Positions 35,600 to 45,070 are shown, counted from the first letter of the stretch. The stretch is 64,000 nucleotides of DNA from Streptomyces sp. NBS 14/10 (GCF_002224125.1 NZ_NCSM01000057.1:61915-125914), one strand, 5' to 3'. Notes: generated from the sequence alone by a model not told the origin. Numbers and translations are program-made.

Positions 35600-37321
35600 T
35601 CAGAAACCGCGGGTGCGCTTGGCGGCGCGGCGGCCCGACGCCTCGGTCTCGGGCCGCGGGGCCTTCAGGAACAGGCGCGCGGCCTCGTTGCCCAGGTTCA
35701 CCCCGATGGCGATGGCCAGGGCCAGCGCCGCCGCCTGGGTGAGGTGCGCGATCCCGCGGTCCAGATTGCCCTGGGCCAGCGCCAGCAGACCGAAGTACGT
35801 GGCGCTACCGGGCAGCAGCGGCCCGATCGCGGCCGTGACGTACGGCAGGGCGGACGCGTAGCGATAGCGGGACAGCATCTGCCCGAAGAGCCCCACCAGC
35901 CCGGCGGCGACCGTCGTGGCGGCGACCGCGGGGACGCCCGCGGTGTTGTGCAGCGCTCCGTAGACGACCCAGGCGACCCCGCCGTTGAGGGTCACGAACA
36001 GCACGGTGTGACGTTCCTGCTGGAGCAGGATGGAGAAGGTCAGCGCGAGCAGCATCGCCGCGACGATCTGCACCGCCGGCCGGTCCACCTGGCGCAGCGC
36101 CGCCTCCGGGTTGAGCTTCGCGTCCAGTTGGAGGCCCCCGTACAGCACGGTCAGCACGCCGCACACGATCCCGACGATCAGATAGACGACCTCCAGGAGC
36201 CGGGCCGCGGCGGTGATGTAATAGCCGGTCAGCCCGTCCTGGACGCCCGCCACCAGCGCCCGCCCGGGGATCAGTGCGAACAGCCCGCCGGTGATCACCG
36301 CGGAGGACTGCAGCCCCACCCCGGCCAGGCTGAGCGCGACGCCCATCGCGGCGGGCGGCATCGCCGCGGCCACGAACTGGTAGAACTCCGGCAGCCCGCG
36401 CCCCGAGGCCAGCCAGGCCAGCCGGTCGCCGAGCATCGCGCCGACCGCCGCCGCGAAGAAGACCGGCCAGTCGCCGCCGACCAGCATGCTCGCCGCGCCG
36501 GCCAGCGCGCCGCCGGCCAGGGTGAGCGCCCATCCGGGGTAGGGGTGGCGGTTACGGCGGATCTCGGCGAGGCGGCGGTACGCCTCCTCCAGGGTGAAGT
36601 CCTCGCCGGAGGTGATGTCGTCGACCAGCCGGAAGACGGCGGACAGCCGGGTGTAGTCGGTGCCCCGGCGGCGTACGGTCCGGCTGGCGGTGACCGGGTC
36701 GTCGACGAGCGAGGGCTGGTAGCTGACCGACAGCAGGGTGAAGGTGACGGTCGGCTCGCAGCGGTCGAGCCCGTACGCATGCGCCACGCCGAACATCGCC
36801 GCCTCGACGTCCTCCGCCCCCTCCCCGCCCGCGAGCAGCAGTTCGCCGATGCGCAGGATCAGGTCCAGTACGCGCGGCACGGCGGGCCCCGCCTCGTCCT
36901 GCCGCTCCTGGCGCTCGGGGACCGGGCGCTCGCTGATCGGCATGCGCAGCATGGCGCGCATCCGGTCCTGCCAGGGGCCCTCATTGGTGAGCTGGATGGC
37001 GGGGATGCCGTTGGGCGGGGTGAACGCCGGGAAGTTCGCGGCCTGGCCGTTCTGCGGGCCGGTCTTGACCCCGGCGGGCGGTACGAAGGCCGAGCCCTCG
37101 GTGTCGGTTTCGGTGGCGGACTCGGACCGGCCGGAGCCCAGCCCCTCGGGGACGGCGAACTCGGAGGTGGGGTGGTCGTCCTCGGGTACGGGCGGCAACG
37201 GCATCCCGAGCGGCGGGGTGAAGGCGCTGTGCGCCTCGTCCGACTGCGGCTTGCGGCTCCCCGCCGCCTCCGCCTCCGGCACGCTCGCACCGCGCTGACC
37301 GCGCTGTCGTTCGGACCCCAC
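35600..37321 (-). CDS. ThrE-type threonine/serine exporter
   Basis: 573 residues from GTG 37321, which has GAGGAG 8 bp upstream; the frame stays open to 37396. A Pro-rich cytoplasmic N-terminus with FTPP(x)G repeats precedes the ThrE domain: a soluble hydrolase-like segment, then about ten helices split between the DUF1212- and DUF3815-like halves. The family in Corynebacterium exports threonine and serine by proton motive force. Substrate here is inferred. Ends next to the shared terminator. Confidence 0.82.
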   Translation of the reverse strand: MGSERQRGQRGASVPEAEAAGSRKPQSDEAHSAFTPPLGMPLPPVPEDDHPTSEFAVPEGLGSGRSESATETDTEGSAFVPPAGVKTGPQNGQAANFPAFTPPNGIPAIQLTNEGPWQDRMRAMLRMPISERPVPERQERQDEAGPAVPRVLDLILRIGELLLAGGEGAEDVEAAMFGVAHAYGLDRCEPTVTFTLLSVSYQPSLVDDPVTASRTVRRRGTDYTRLSAVFRLVDDITSGEDFTLEEAYRRLAEIRRNRHPYPGWALTLAGGALAGAASMLVGGDWPVFFAAAVGAMLGDRLAWLASGRGLPEFYQFVAAAMPPAAMGVALSLAGVGLQSSAVITGGLFALIPGRALVAGVQDGLTGYYITAAARLLEVVYLIVGIVCGVLTVLYGGLQLDAKLNPEAALRQVDRPAVQIVAAMLLALTFSILLQQERHTVLFVTLNGGVAWVVYGALHNTAGVPAVAATTVAAGLVGLFGQMLSRYRYASALPYVTAAIGPLLPGSATYFGLLALAQGNLDRGIAHLTQAAALALAIAIGVNLGNEAARLFLKAPRPETEASGRRAAKRTRGF

Positions 37322-37425
37322 GTCGCTTCGCTCCTCACCCGCCTCTGTGCCTGATGTGCGCCGGCCGCCATGCAGCATGGCGGCCACCGAGCCCATTGTG
37401 CGGGTCGATGGCCGCCAGCCGAAGG

Positions 37426-37500
37426 GTGGGGGTTGTGAGGTTTGTGGGTGTGGGATTTGTGCGTGCGGGGTTTGTGAATGCGGGGTTGGTGAATGCGGGG
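37426..37500. repeat. 5 x 15-bp tandem array between DedA and ThrE genes
   Basis: Units 37426-37440, 37441-37455, 37456-37470, 37471-37485 and 37486-37500; the best conserved read TTTGTGAATGCGGGG. The array occupies most of the 193-bp gap downstream of the DedA stop and upstream of the ThrE-type start. Confidence 0.93.
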
Positions 37501-37514
37501 CTGGCTGCTGGGCG

Positions 37515-38282
37515 TCAGCGCTTGGCGTGACGGCCGCGCGACGCCGGGCCCGGGGGCTGCTGCGCCTGGTAGCGCGCTTCGGGGCCGGCTCCCGGCCCGG
37601 CCGGGCCCGCCGCGGGGCCCTGGGCGCCCATCGGCTCCGCCGGGCCCGCCGCGGCCTCCTTCTTGGCCTTGCCGCGGGCGCGCAGGAACTCGATGGCGAT
37701 CGGGATCACCGACAGCAGCACGATGCCGACCAGGATCAGCTCGATGTGCGCGTGGACGAAGTCGACCTTCCCCAGAGCGGCCCCGAGCAGGGTGACCCCC
37801 GAACCCCACAGCACGCCGCCGATGATGTTGAAGATGATGAAGGAGCGGTAGTTCATCCGGCTCACGCCCGCGATGATCGGCGTGAACGTGCGCACGATGG
37901 GCACGAAGCGGGCCAGGATCAGCGACTTGGGCCCGTGCTGCTCGAAGAACTCATGGGCTTTCTCCACGTTCTCCTGTTTGAAGAGCTTGGAGTCCGGGCG
38001 GCGGAAGAGCGAGGGGCCGACCTTCCGGCCGAAGAGATACCCGACCTGGTCACCGATGACCGCGGCGGCGGCGACCGCGACACAGACCAGCCACAGGTCC
38101 TGCTTGATCACGTCCGTGGTGACCAGCAGGCCCGTGGTGAACAGCAGCGAGTCGCCCGGCAGGAAGAAGCCGATGAGCAGGCCGGACTCCGCGAAGACGA
38201 TCGCCATGACGCCGAGCAGGCCGAAGGTGTTGATCAGATGGTCGGGGTCCAGCCAACTGGGGCCGAGCGCGAGATTGGTCAC
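37515..38282 (-). CDS. DedA-family membrane protein
   Basis: 255 residues with five to six membrane segments and the DedA/SNARE-associated signature (ESGLLIGFFLPGDSLLF in parts, ARFVPIVRTFTPIIAGVSRM). DedA proteins are linked to lipid scrambling and proton-motive-force homeostasis. The two acidic/basic groups usual in the family (E..GLP.PGD and FxRxxPxxR) are present. The C-terminal tail is Gly/Pro/Ala-rich. Confidence 0.9.
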   Translation of the reverse strand: MTNLALGPSWLDPDHLINTFGLLGVMAIVFAESGLLIGFFLPGDSLLFTTGLLVTTDVIKQDLWLVCVAVAAAAVIGDQVGYLFGRKVGPSLFRRPDSKLFKQENVEKAHEFFEQHGPKSLILARFVPIVRTFTPIIAGVSRMNYRSFIIFNIIGGVLWGSGVTLLGAALGKVDFVHAHIELILVGIVLLSVIPIAIEFLRARGKAKKEAAAGPAEPMGAQGPAAGPAGPGAGPEARYQAQQPPGPASRGRHAKR

Positions 38283-38416
38283 GGGTGACAGGCTCCTGGG
38301 TCGAGGGGTGCAGGCTCGTGCGAGGCCCGGCCGCAGGGTGGGGGCGGACAGGGTGGGGTCATCACAGTGTGCCGCCCAAAGCTATCAACGCCGTGTGCCT
38401 TCCCTCGGTTCCCGCT

Positions 38417-38446
38417 GGCCGTACGCCCGGGGCGAGGCGTACGGCC
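38417..38446 (-). terminator. 11-bp perfect hairpin downstream of tipA homologue
   Basis: GGCCGTACGCC (38417-38427) pairs with GGCGTACGGCC (38436-38446), with an 8-base loop, 34 bp after the regulator stop on the minus strand. Confidence 0.75.
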
Positions 38447-38479
38447 TAGCCGCAGGGCGATGCGGGCACGCGGCGCGGG

Positions 38480-39238
38480 CTAGCCGTGGCGGGCGGTGTT
38501 GGCTGCGATCGCCTCGCGCAGGAATTCGGCGGCCCCGGACCGGATCGAGTCGTAGAACTCCCGGAACCGCTCGTCGGTCACATACATCTCGCCGAGCCCC
38601 TGGTGCATCTCGAAGGTGCACTCGTAGAACCACGTGGAGATATGGCCCCGGTGCTCCTCGGCCATGTCCATCGCCCGCTCGCCCGAAGCCGGCTCGCCCT
38701 CCTCCATGAGCGCGGCGAACCGGGCGCTCCAGTCGGCGACCTCGGCCTGCATCCGCTGCCAGTCCTCCTTGGTGTACTCGGCGGCGCGCCGCTGGCTCTC
38801 GGCGTAGGTCTCGGTGCCGCCCCAGCGCTGCTCGGCCTCCTCCGCGTAGGCCTCGGGGTCTTTGTCCCCGAAGACCTCGAACTTCTCCTCCGGCGTGAGG
38901 TTGATGCCCATCTTCCGTGCCTCCATGGCGTGTTCGACGGCGGCGGCCATCTTCCGGAGCTTTTCGATCCGCTCGGTCAGCACGGCGTGCTGCCGGCGCA
39001 GATGCTCCTGCGGATCCACCTCCGGGTCGTCCAGCAGGGCCGCCACCTCGTCGAGCGGAAAGCCGAGCTCCCGGTAGAACAGGATCTGCTGGAGCCGGTC
39101 CAGGTCGGCGTCGTCGTAACGCCGGTGCCCGGCCCGGCTGCGGGCGCTCGGGCTCAGCAGCCCGATCTCGTCGTAGTGGTGCAGCGTGCGCACCGTGACC
39201 CCGGCGAAGCCCGCCACCTGTCCCACGGAGTAGCTCAT
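38480..39238 (-). CDS. tipA: TipA-like MerR regulator with TipAS drug-binding domain
   Basis: 252 residues, the same size as TipAL of S. lividans. MerR winged helix at residues 1-70 (SYSVGQVAGFAGVTVRTLHHYDEIGLL in parts), coiled coil about 75-110, and a C-terminal TipAS domain. Cys207 in YECTFEMHQGLGEMYV aligns with the TipAL cysteine that reacts with thiopeptides such as thiostrepton. An internal start giving a free TipAS protein, as in S. lividans, is possible at Met110 (MGINLTPEEKF). The promoter has the 19-bp MerR spacing. Likely activates its own gene on drug binding. Confidence 0.92.
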   Translation of the reverse strand: MSYSVGQVAGFAGVTVRTLHHYDEIGLLSPSARSRAGHRRYDDADLDRLQQILFYRELGFPLDEVAALLDDPEVDPQEHLRRQHAVLTERIEKLRKMAAAVEHAMEARKMGINLTPEEKFEVFGDKDPEAYAEEAEQRWGGTETYAESQRRAAEYTKEDWQRMQAEVADWSARFAALMEEGEPASGERAMDMAEEHRGHISTWFYECTFEMHQGLGEMYVTDERFREFYDSIRSGAAEFLREAIAANTARHG

Positions 39239-39273
39239 GGCCCGTCCGCTCCTTCTTCCTCGGTACGCGCTCC

Positions 39274-39304
39274 ACGGTGCGTCCTCACGCGACGTGAGGT
39301 GCAA
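39274..39304 (-). promoter_or_regulatory. tipA-type promoter and operator
   Basis: On the minus strand, -35 TTGCAC (39304-39299), a 19-bp spacer and -10 CACCGT (39279-39274). The spacer contains the dyad CCTCACG-N3-CGTGAGG (39283-39299). This is the long spacing used by MerR activators, and it closely matches the S. lividans tipA promoter as I remember it. Confidence 0.85.
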
Positions 39305-39361
39305 GTCCGTATCCCGGAAACTCGGTGGGAGGTGTCCGGGGCGGCTGGCATCCTGCCTGCT

Positions 39362-40069
39362 GTGCTGGGAATAACAGATCTTTCGACGTATCTGGCGGGT
39401 CTCGCCCTGATCATCCTGCTGCCGGGGCCGAACTCGCTCTATGTGGTCTCCGTCGCCGCCCGCAGCGGCGCGCGCACCGGCTACCGTGCGGCGCTGGGCG
39501 TGGTGTGCGGGGACACGGCGCTGATGGTGCTGTCGGCGGGCGGGGTGGCCTCGCTGCTGCAGGCGAGCCCGACGCTCTTCGCCGTGGTGAAGTTCACCGG
39601 CGCCGGCTATCTGAGCTGGCTGGCGGTGGGCATGCTGCGCGGGGCGTGGCGGCTGTGGCGGACGCGGGGCTCCCACGGGGCGGAGGGCCTGGGCGGCCCG
39701 GACGGCCCGGCGGTGGCCGGAGCCGGGGCTGGGGCCGTGGCTGGGGCCGGAGGCGCCAAGGCGGCGGAGCGGCCGTACCGCAAGGCGCTGGTGATCAGCT
39801 TGCTGAACCCGAAGGCGATTCTGTTCTTCATTTCCTTCTTTGTGCAGTTCGTGGACCCGGACTACGCCCACCCGGTGCTGTCCTTTGTGGCGCTGGGCGC
39901 CTGGGTGCAGCTGTTCAGCCTGACGTATCTGTCGGTGCTGATCTTCACCGGCGCGCATCTGGCGGCGGCCTTCCGGCGGCGGAAGCGGCTGACCGCCGGG
40001 CTGTCGGCGGCGGCGGGCACGGCGTTCCTGGGGTTCGCGGTGAAGCTGTCGCTGAGCAGCGCGGGGTAG
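39362..40069 (+). CDS. LysE/RhtB-type amino acid exporter
   Basis: 235 residues. Start GTG 39362 places the family motif LIILLPGPNSLYVV at residue 16; GTG 39332 with GGGAGG is an alternative. Six membrane segments, YxAxLGVVCGD and SLLNPKAILFF(I)SFF are RhtB/LysE features. A 35-residue Gly/Ala repeat loop (AGAGAGAVAGAGG) separates the two halves. It is divergent from the tipA homologue and its start lies within the same control region, so co-regulation is possible. Confidence 0.85.
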   Translation: MLGITDLSTYLAGLALIILLPGPNSLYVVSVAARSGARTGYRAALGVVCGDTALMVLSAGGVASLLQASPTLFAVVKFTGAGYLSWLAVGMLRGAWRLWRTRGSHGAEGLGGPDGPAVAGAGAGAVAGAGGAKAAERPYRKALVISLLNPKAILFFISFFVQFVDPDYAHPVLSFVALGAWVQLFSLTYLSVLIFTGAHLAAAFRRRKRLTAGLSAAAGTAFLGFAVKLSLSSAG

Positions 40070-40206
40070 CGGCGCGGGGCCTGCGGTTCGGGGGCGGCGA
40101 GGGGATCGGGGGGAGCGGCGCGGGAACGGGATATTCGACTGATACACCCGTATTGTCACCAAGGTCAGCCGACGGCTCTCATACGACCGAGGGGACTGGG
40201 CGGCCC

Positions 40207-41631
40207 ATGACGCTCCACACCGGCAGACACGCCAAGCGGGACGACGGCAGGCGGCGGCGCAGTGTCGCCCTCAACCCCTTCTACGGGGCGGCCGACCCGG
40301 TCGGCGTCATGACCGACGAGGTGCCGCGCAACCGGCTGCCCGACGGCCCGATGGCGCCCCACACCGCCCATCAGCTCGTACACGACGAGCTGATGCTGGA
40401 CGTCAACGCCCGGCTCAACCTCGCCACCTTCGTCACCACCTGGATGGAGCCGCAGGGCGACCAGGTGCTGTTCGAGTGCCGCGACAAGAACCTGATCGAC
40501 AGGGACGAGTACCCGCGCACCGCCGAGCTGGAGCGACGCTGCGTCGCGATGCTGGCCCATCTGTGGCACGCCCCCGACCCGGACTCGGTCATGGGCTGTT
40601 CCACCACCGGTTCGAGCGAGGCGTGCATGCTCGCCGGAATGGCCTTCAAGCGCCGCTGGGCCAAGCGCAACCCGGCACGCTATCCGGGGGCGGCCCGGCC
40701 CAACCTGGTCATGGGGGTCAACGTCCAGGTCTGCTGGGAGAAGTTCTGCAACTTCTGGGAGGTCGAGGCGCGCCAGGTGCCCATGGAGGGCGACCGGTTC
40801 CACCTCGACCCCCAGGCGGCCGCCGACCTGTGCGACGAGAACACCATCGGCGTCGTCAGCGTCCTCGGGTCCACCTTCGACGGCTCGTACGAACCCGTCG
40901 CGGAGGTTTGCGCGGCACTTGACGACCTACAGGAGCGCACCGGACTGGACATCCCGGTCCATGTGGACGGCGCGTCGGGCGCGATGGTGGCGCCCTTCCT
41001 CGATACGGACCTGGTGTGGGACTTCCGGCTGCCCCGGGTCGCCTCCATCAACACCTCCGGGCACAAGTACGGCCTGGTCTACCCCGGCGTGGGATGGGCG
41101 CTGTGGCGCACGGTCGAGAACCTTCCCGAGGAGCTCGTCTTCCGCGTCAACTATCTGGGCGGCGAACTGCCGACCTTCGCGCTGACCTTCTCCCGGCCCG
41201 GCTCCCAGGTGGCCGCCCAGTACTACACCTTTCTACGGCTGGGGCGCGAGGGCTACCGCGCGGTGCAGCAGACCACCCGGGACGTGGCGCGTTCGCTGGC
41301 CGAGCGGATCGAGGCGCTGGGCGACTTCAGGCTGCTGACGCGCGGGGACGAACTGCCGGTCTTCGCCTTCACCACGGCCGAGGGTGTGCGGAACTTCGAT
41401 GTGTTCGATGTGTCGCGGCGGCTGCGCGAACACAACTGGCTGGTGCCCGCCTACACCTTCCCGCCGAACCGGCAGGACCTGTCCGTGCTGCGGGTGGTGT
41501 GCCGCAACGGATTCACGACGGACCTATCCGACCTCTTCCTGGAGGACCTGGAGACGCTGCTGCCCGAACTGCGGAGCCAGCCGCATCCGCTGGACCGGCC
41601 CGAGAACCTGGCCACGGCCTTCCACCACTGA
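40207..41631 (+). CDS. gadB: Glutamate decarboxylase
   Basis: 474 residues. Converts glutamate to GABA and CO2, consuming a proton. PLP lysine in NTSGHKYGLVYPG (near residue 284), HVDGASGAMVAPF with the cofactor Asp, and CSTTGSSEA as phosphate-binding loop. Length and motifs match bacterial GAD. No GABA antiporter gene lies beside it, so the adjacent LysE-like exporter is the only transporter nearby. The stop codon begins a 12-bp tandem array. Confidence 0.95.
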   Translation: MTLHTGRHAKRDDGRRRRSVALNPFYGAADPVGVMTDEVPRNRLPDGPMAPHTAHQLVHDELMLDVNARLNLATFVTTWMEPQGDQVLFECRDKNLIDRDEYPRTAELERRCVAMLAHLWHAPDPDSVMGCSTTGSSEACMLAGMAFKRRWAKRNPARYPGAARPNLVMGVNVQVCWEKFCNFWEVEARQVPMEGDRFHLDPQAAADLCDENTIGVVSVLGSTFDGSYEPVAEVCAALDDLQERTGLDIPVHVDGASGAMVAPFLDTDLVWDFRLPRVASINTSGHKYGLVYPGVGWALWRTVENLPEELVFRVNYLGGELPTFALTFSRPGSQVAAQYYTFLRLGREGYRAVQQTTRDVARSLAERIEALGDFRLLTRGDELPVFAFTTAEGVRNFDVFDVSRRLREHNWLVPAYTFPPNRQDLSVLRVVCRNGFTTDLSDLFLEDLETLLPELRSQPHPLDRPENLATAFHH

Positions 41632-41773
41632 GCCGGGGCGGGAGCCGGGCCGGATGCCGGGGCGGGGGCCGGGCCGGATGCCGGGCCGGGTGCCCGCCGT
41701 CGGCCCGTCCGGGGCGCGGCAGCCCGTACACGGCTCGGCCGTCGGCCCGTCCAGGGCGCGGCCATCAGCCCGT
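41630..41773. repeat. Two arrays joining the ends of gadB and the convergent gene
   Basis: 5 x 12-bp units at 41630-41689 (GAGCCGGGGCGG, ATGCCGGGCCGG types) start inside the gadB stop. A longer direct repeat pairs 41696-41727 with 41738-41773; the second copy contains the stop of the minus-strand gene (41765-41767). Confidence 0.88.
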
Positions 41774-43138
41774 CTGCGAGGTCTCCTGCAGGAACTCGGC
41801 CCTGCGCCGGACCGCCTCCAGGGCGCCGGGCCTGCGGCCGGGCACCCGTCCGCGCAGCGATATCAGGAACGGGGCGAGGGAGCCGGCCCTGGCCGAGTCC
41901 TGGACGTACTGCCACTGGTGGTGGGCCCGGTCCACCGCCCCTTCGACGTCCGGGTCGTCGGCGGCCTGGCCGTTGCCCAGCCGGGCGTCCGCCACCGACA
42001 TCCACAGCTCACAGGCGCGGGCGGGATCGTCGGCGAGGCGCGCGAGGTCGGCCCGTACCTCCAGCCAGTGGATGGCCTCGCCGGAGCGCGGACCGGTCGC
42101 GCGAAGGGCCTCCTGCTCCCAGGCCGCCGCCATGGAGGCGGCCTCGCTGTGCCGCCCGGCGTGCGCGGCCTCGAAGATCGCGGCGTGCGGATCCGTCGCG
42201 GGCGCGGGTGGCAGGGTCTGTTCCCACTCGGGGGGCGGCGGCGGGGGCGGCAGCGCGGCGAAGGGTTCGGGCACCACCCCGTCCGGGAGGCGGTCCTGCG
42301 GGCGGGGCGCCGGGGCGTCGCCCTCCGCCTCCGCCTGCGCCTGCGCCTGCGTCAGGCCGTCCGCAACGCGCGTCACTATGCCGTTCGCACCGGCGGCCTG
42401 GGGCTGGTGCGGGAGGCCCGCGGGAGGGGCCGCCGGGACGTAGGCATGGACGGCGGACCCGTCGAACAGCAGCTCCGGGCCGCCGCCCAGACCCGCCTCG
42501 GCGACCGCACGCTCATGCAGCAGCGCGAACGATGCGTCCTCAGCCGCGCCCCGCAGAGCCGCGGCGAACGCCCGGCTGTAGAGCGGCGCCGCGGTCTGCC
42601 GCTTGGGCGGAGCGGGCGCGACAGAGCCGTAGAGGGTGAGCCCGGCCGTCAGCAACCGCCCGGCCTGTACGGGGTCGGACGACAGCCGCGGCCACGCCGT
42701 CTCGTCGGCCACCAGATCGACGAGCACCGTGGACCTGCCCGCCGGCCGCCGCGCGAGCTCGGCCGCCAGCCAGTGCCAGGGCAGCGCGGTGTAGCGGGCG
42801 GTCCTCGGCGTCGTACGGGCCAGCGCGAAGTGCGGCAGCCGCTGCTTGGCGTCAAAGGTGAGCTGACCGGCGAGATAGATCAACACCGGCCCCTCGTGGG
42901 CAGCCGCGGTCCGCAGATGCGTCAACACCGTCTGCGGATCGGCCGGATCCACCAGCTGTACGACGCTCGCCCCGCCCGCGGTCCCCAGTAACGCGGCGGG
43001 CGGTACGGCCGCGAGCTGGTGCAGTGCCCCGGCCGCGTCCATCAGCCGCTGTCTGCCACCCGGGGCGGCGGCGACGAGCAGTGCGTAACCGACCCCGCCC
43101 GTCGCCCTCGCGTCCGTGTCCCCCCTGTCGTTCACCAT
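41765..43138 (-). CDS. Caspase-fold-like protein without catalytic residues, helical C-terminus
   Basis: 457 residues from ATG 43138; not a recognised named family. Residues about 10-190 have the rhythm of a peptidase C14 domain: GYALLVAAAPGG, then VVQLVDPADPQTVLTHLRTAA, VLIYLAGQLT where caspases have YYSGHG, and STVLVDLVADETA where they have the LLDxC block. Both catalytic His and Cys are absent at these positions. A Pro-rich linker leads to a TPR-like helical region (residues 330-430). Could be a scaffold or decoy. The fold call is my inference. Confidence 0.6.
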   Translation of the reverse strand: MVNDRGDTDARATGGVGYALLVAAAPGGRQRLMDAAGALHQLAAVPPAALLGTAGGASVVQLVDPADPQTVLTHLRTAAAHEGPVLIYLAGQLTFDAKQRLPHFALARTTPRTARYTALPWHWLAAELARRPAGRSTVLVDLVADETAWPRLSSDPVQAGRLLTAGLTLYGSVAPAPPKRQTAAPLYSRAFAAALRGAAEDASFALLHERAVAEAGLGGGPELLFDGSAVHAYVPAAPPAGLPHQPQAAGANGIVTRVADGLTQAQAQAEAEGDAPAPRPQDRLPDGVVPEPFAALPPPPPPPEWEQTLPPAPATDPHAAIFEAAHAGRHSEAASMAAAWEQEALRATGPRSGEAIHWLEVRADLARLADDPARACELWMSVADARLGNGQAADDPDVEGAVDRAHHQWQYVQDSARAGSLAPFLISLRGRVPGRRPGALEAVRRRAEFLQETSQTG

Positions 43139-43214
43139 GTCAGCACCGTATCCGGAACCACCCACGACGGGTGATGGTGTGGCTCACGCGGCATTCGGGC
43201 GTGTTGGACTCGTT

Positions 43215-44036
43215 TCAGCGGCTGAGGCGCTGGTAACGGCCCACGGCGAAGGGGAAGAAGACCGCGAGCAGCGCCAGCGGCCAGCAGACGGCGAGCAGTT
43301 GGGCGTGGTCCGCGGGCCAGGAACCGCCGTCCTGCCCCGGGCGCCCGAACAGCTCGCGGACCGCGGTGGCCGTCGCCGACATCGGGTTCCAGTCCGCGAT
43401 CGCGCCGAGCCAGCCCGGCATGGACTCGGGCGAGGCGAAGACGTTCGACAGAAATCCGACCGGCCAGATCAGGACCTGCACCGCCTGCACCATCTCGGGG
43501 CGCCCGGCCACCATGGCGAGGTGGATACCGAGCCACAGCATGGAAAAGCGCAGCAGGAGCAGCAGCCCGACCGCGGCCACCGCCTCCCCGGGACCGCCGT
43601 GCCAGCGCCAGCCCATCGCGTACCCGGTCCCGATGAGGATCAGCAGACCCAGCGCCGACTGCAGCATGTCCAGGACGCTGCGGCCGACCAGCACCGCCGA
43701 GGGGGCGATCGGCATGGACCGGAAGCGGTCGATGACGCCTTTGTTGAGGTCCTGGGTGACGGCGATCATCGTGGACTCGAGGCCGAACGCCATGGTCAGC
43801 GTCAGCATGCCCGGCACCAGATACTCCTTGTAGTCGCCACCGCCCGGGACGGTCATACCGCCGCCGAGGAAGTAGGCGAACATCAGCAGCAGCATCACCG
43901 GGAAGACCAGGCCGACCGCCAACTGAGCGGGCTGCCGCGCCCAGTGGGCGAGGCCGCGCCGGGTCATGGTCCATGAGTCGGTGGCCGCCCGGCCGAGGCG
44001 GCTCCGGGCGGCCGCGGGGTATGTCGCGGTGGTCAT
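43215..44036 (-). CDS. DrrB-type ABC exporter permease
   Basis: 273 residues with six membrane helices of the ABC-2 type ([50 protein letters not shown] read in parts). The amphipathic elbow [17 protein letters not shown] is typical of the daunorubicin-resistance family. ATG at 44036 overlaps the stop of the ATPase gene. Works with the ATPase to export a hydrophobic compound, identity unknown. Confidence 0.9.
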   Translation of the reverse strand: MTTATYPAAARSRLGRAATDSWTMTRRGLAHWARQPAQLAVGLVFPVMLLLMFAYFLGGGMTVPGGGDYKEYLVPGMLTLTMAFGLESTMIAVTQDLNKGVIDRFRSMPIAPSAVLVGRSVLDMLQSALGLLILIGTGYAMGWRWHGGPGEAVAAVGLLLLLRFSMLWLGIHLAMVAGRPEMVQAVQVLIWPVGFLSNVFASPESMPGWLGAIADWNPMSATATAVRELFGRPGQDGGSWPADHAQLLAVCWPLALLAVFFPFAVGRYQRLSR

Positions 44037-45046
44037 ACGGCCGCGCCCTCTTTCTGCTTGGTGTCCGTGGCTTTGGTGTCCGTGGTGCTGGCGCGCTCCC
44101 CGGTGAGATGCAGAAAGACCTCGTCGAGGGTGGGGCGGCGCAGTGCGATGTCCTCCGCCTCGATCCGGGCCGTCGCCAGGGCCCGTACGGTCTCGGTGAG
44201 CGCGGACATCCGGTCGGCGACCGGCACGCTGATCCGCCGACTGTCGGGGTCGGACTCGACGGCGTCGGCGCGGGCCGCGGCGGCGATCAGAGAGGCGGCG
44301 GCGTCCAGTTGACCGGTGTGGCGCACCACCACCTCGAGCCGGTCCCCGCCGAGCCGGGCCTTGAGCTCATCGGCCGTGCCCTCCGCGATCACCCGGCCGG
44401 TGTCGATCACGGAGATACGGTCCGCCAACTGGTCGGCCTCCTCCAGGTACTGGGTGGTGAGCAGCACGGTGGTGCCGCCACCGACCAGCGACCGGACCGC
44501 GGCCCACACCTCGGCGCGGCCACGCGGATCGAGCCCGGTGGTCGGCTCGTCCAGGAACAGCACCCGGGGCCGGGTGATCAGACCGGCCGCCAGGTCGAGC
44601 CTGCGCCGCATGCCTCCGCTGTACTGGCCGACCGGTTTACGGCCGGTGCCGGTGAGGCCGAACCGCTCCAGGAGCTCGTCCGCACGGCGCGCGGCTCCCC
44701 GCGCTCCCAGGTGGTAGAGGCGGCCGAACATCTCCAGGTTCTGCCGCCCGCTCAGGCCCTCGTCGAGAGCCGCGTGCTGGCCGAGGAGCCCGATGCGGTA
44801 GCGAACCTCGTCGGGGTGGCGCCGCACATCGAATCCGGCGACCTCCGCCCGCCCGCCGTCGTGGCGCAGCAGCGTGGACAGGATCCGTACGGAGGTGGTC
44901 TTGCCCGCGCCATTGGGCCCCAGCAGTGCGTGGACCATGCCGTACGGAACGATCAGGTCGAGCCCGGCGAGCGCCGCCCGGCCCCGATATGCCTTCCGCA
45001 GCCCCTCGACGACGATGGCGGGTTGGTTGCTGACGCTGTCGGCCAA
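44033..45046 (-). CDS. DrrA-type ABC exporter ATPase
   Basis: 337 residues from a TTG at 45046 preceded by GAGAGGAGAAG. The longer frame to 45082 would start inside the 26-bp operator, so TTG 45046 is preferred. Walker [10 protein letters not shown], signature [12 protein letters not shown], Walker [14 protein letters not shown] and H-loop replaced by Gln ([11 protein letters not shown]), a feature of DrrA-like ATPases. The C-terminal regulatory domain is typical. padR lies immediately upstream. Confidence 0.9.
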   Translation of the reverse strand: MADSVSNQPAIVVEGLRKAYRGRAALAGLDLIVPYGMVHALLGPNGAGKTTSVRILSTLLRHDGGRAEVAGFDVRRHPDEVRYRIGLLGQHAALDEGLSGRQNLEMFGRLYHLGARGAARRADELLERFGLTGTGRKPVGQYSGGMRRRLDLAAGLITRPRVLFLDEPTTGLDPRGRAEVWAAVRSLVGGGTTVLLTTQYLEEADQLADRISVIDTGRVIAEGTADELKARLGGDRLEVVVRHTGQLDAAASLIAAAARADAVESDPDSRRISVPVADRMSALTETVRALATARIEAEDIALRRPTLDEVFLHLTGERASTTDTKATDTKQKEGAAV

Positions 45047-45070
45047 GGTCTTCTCCTCTCCCCTCAGTAG

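Noticed and set aside
39239..40162. Upstream extension of the tipA frame to 40162
   Set aside because: Antisense to the LysE-like gene; the tipA ATG at 39238 with its promoter is decisive.
41640..41764. GC-rich array between gadB and the caspase-like gene as a CRISPR
   Set aside because: Units are 12 bp with no unique spacers; it is a simple tandem repeat.
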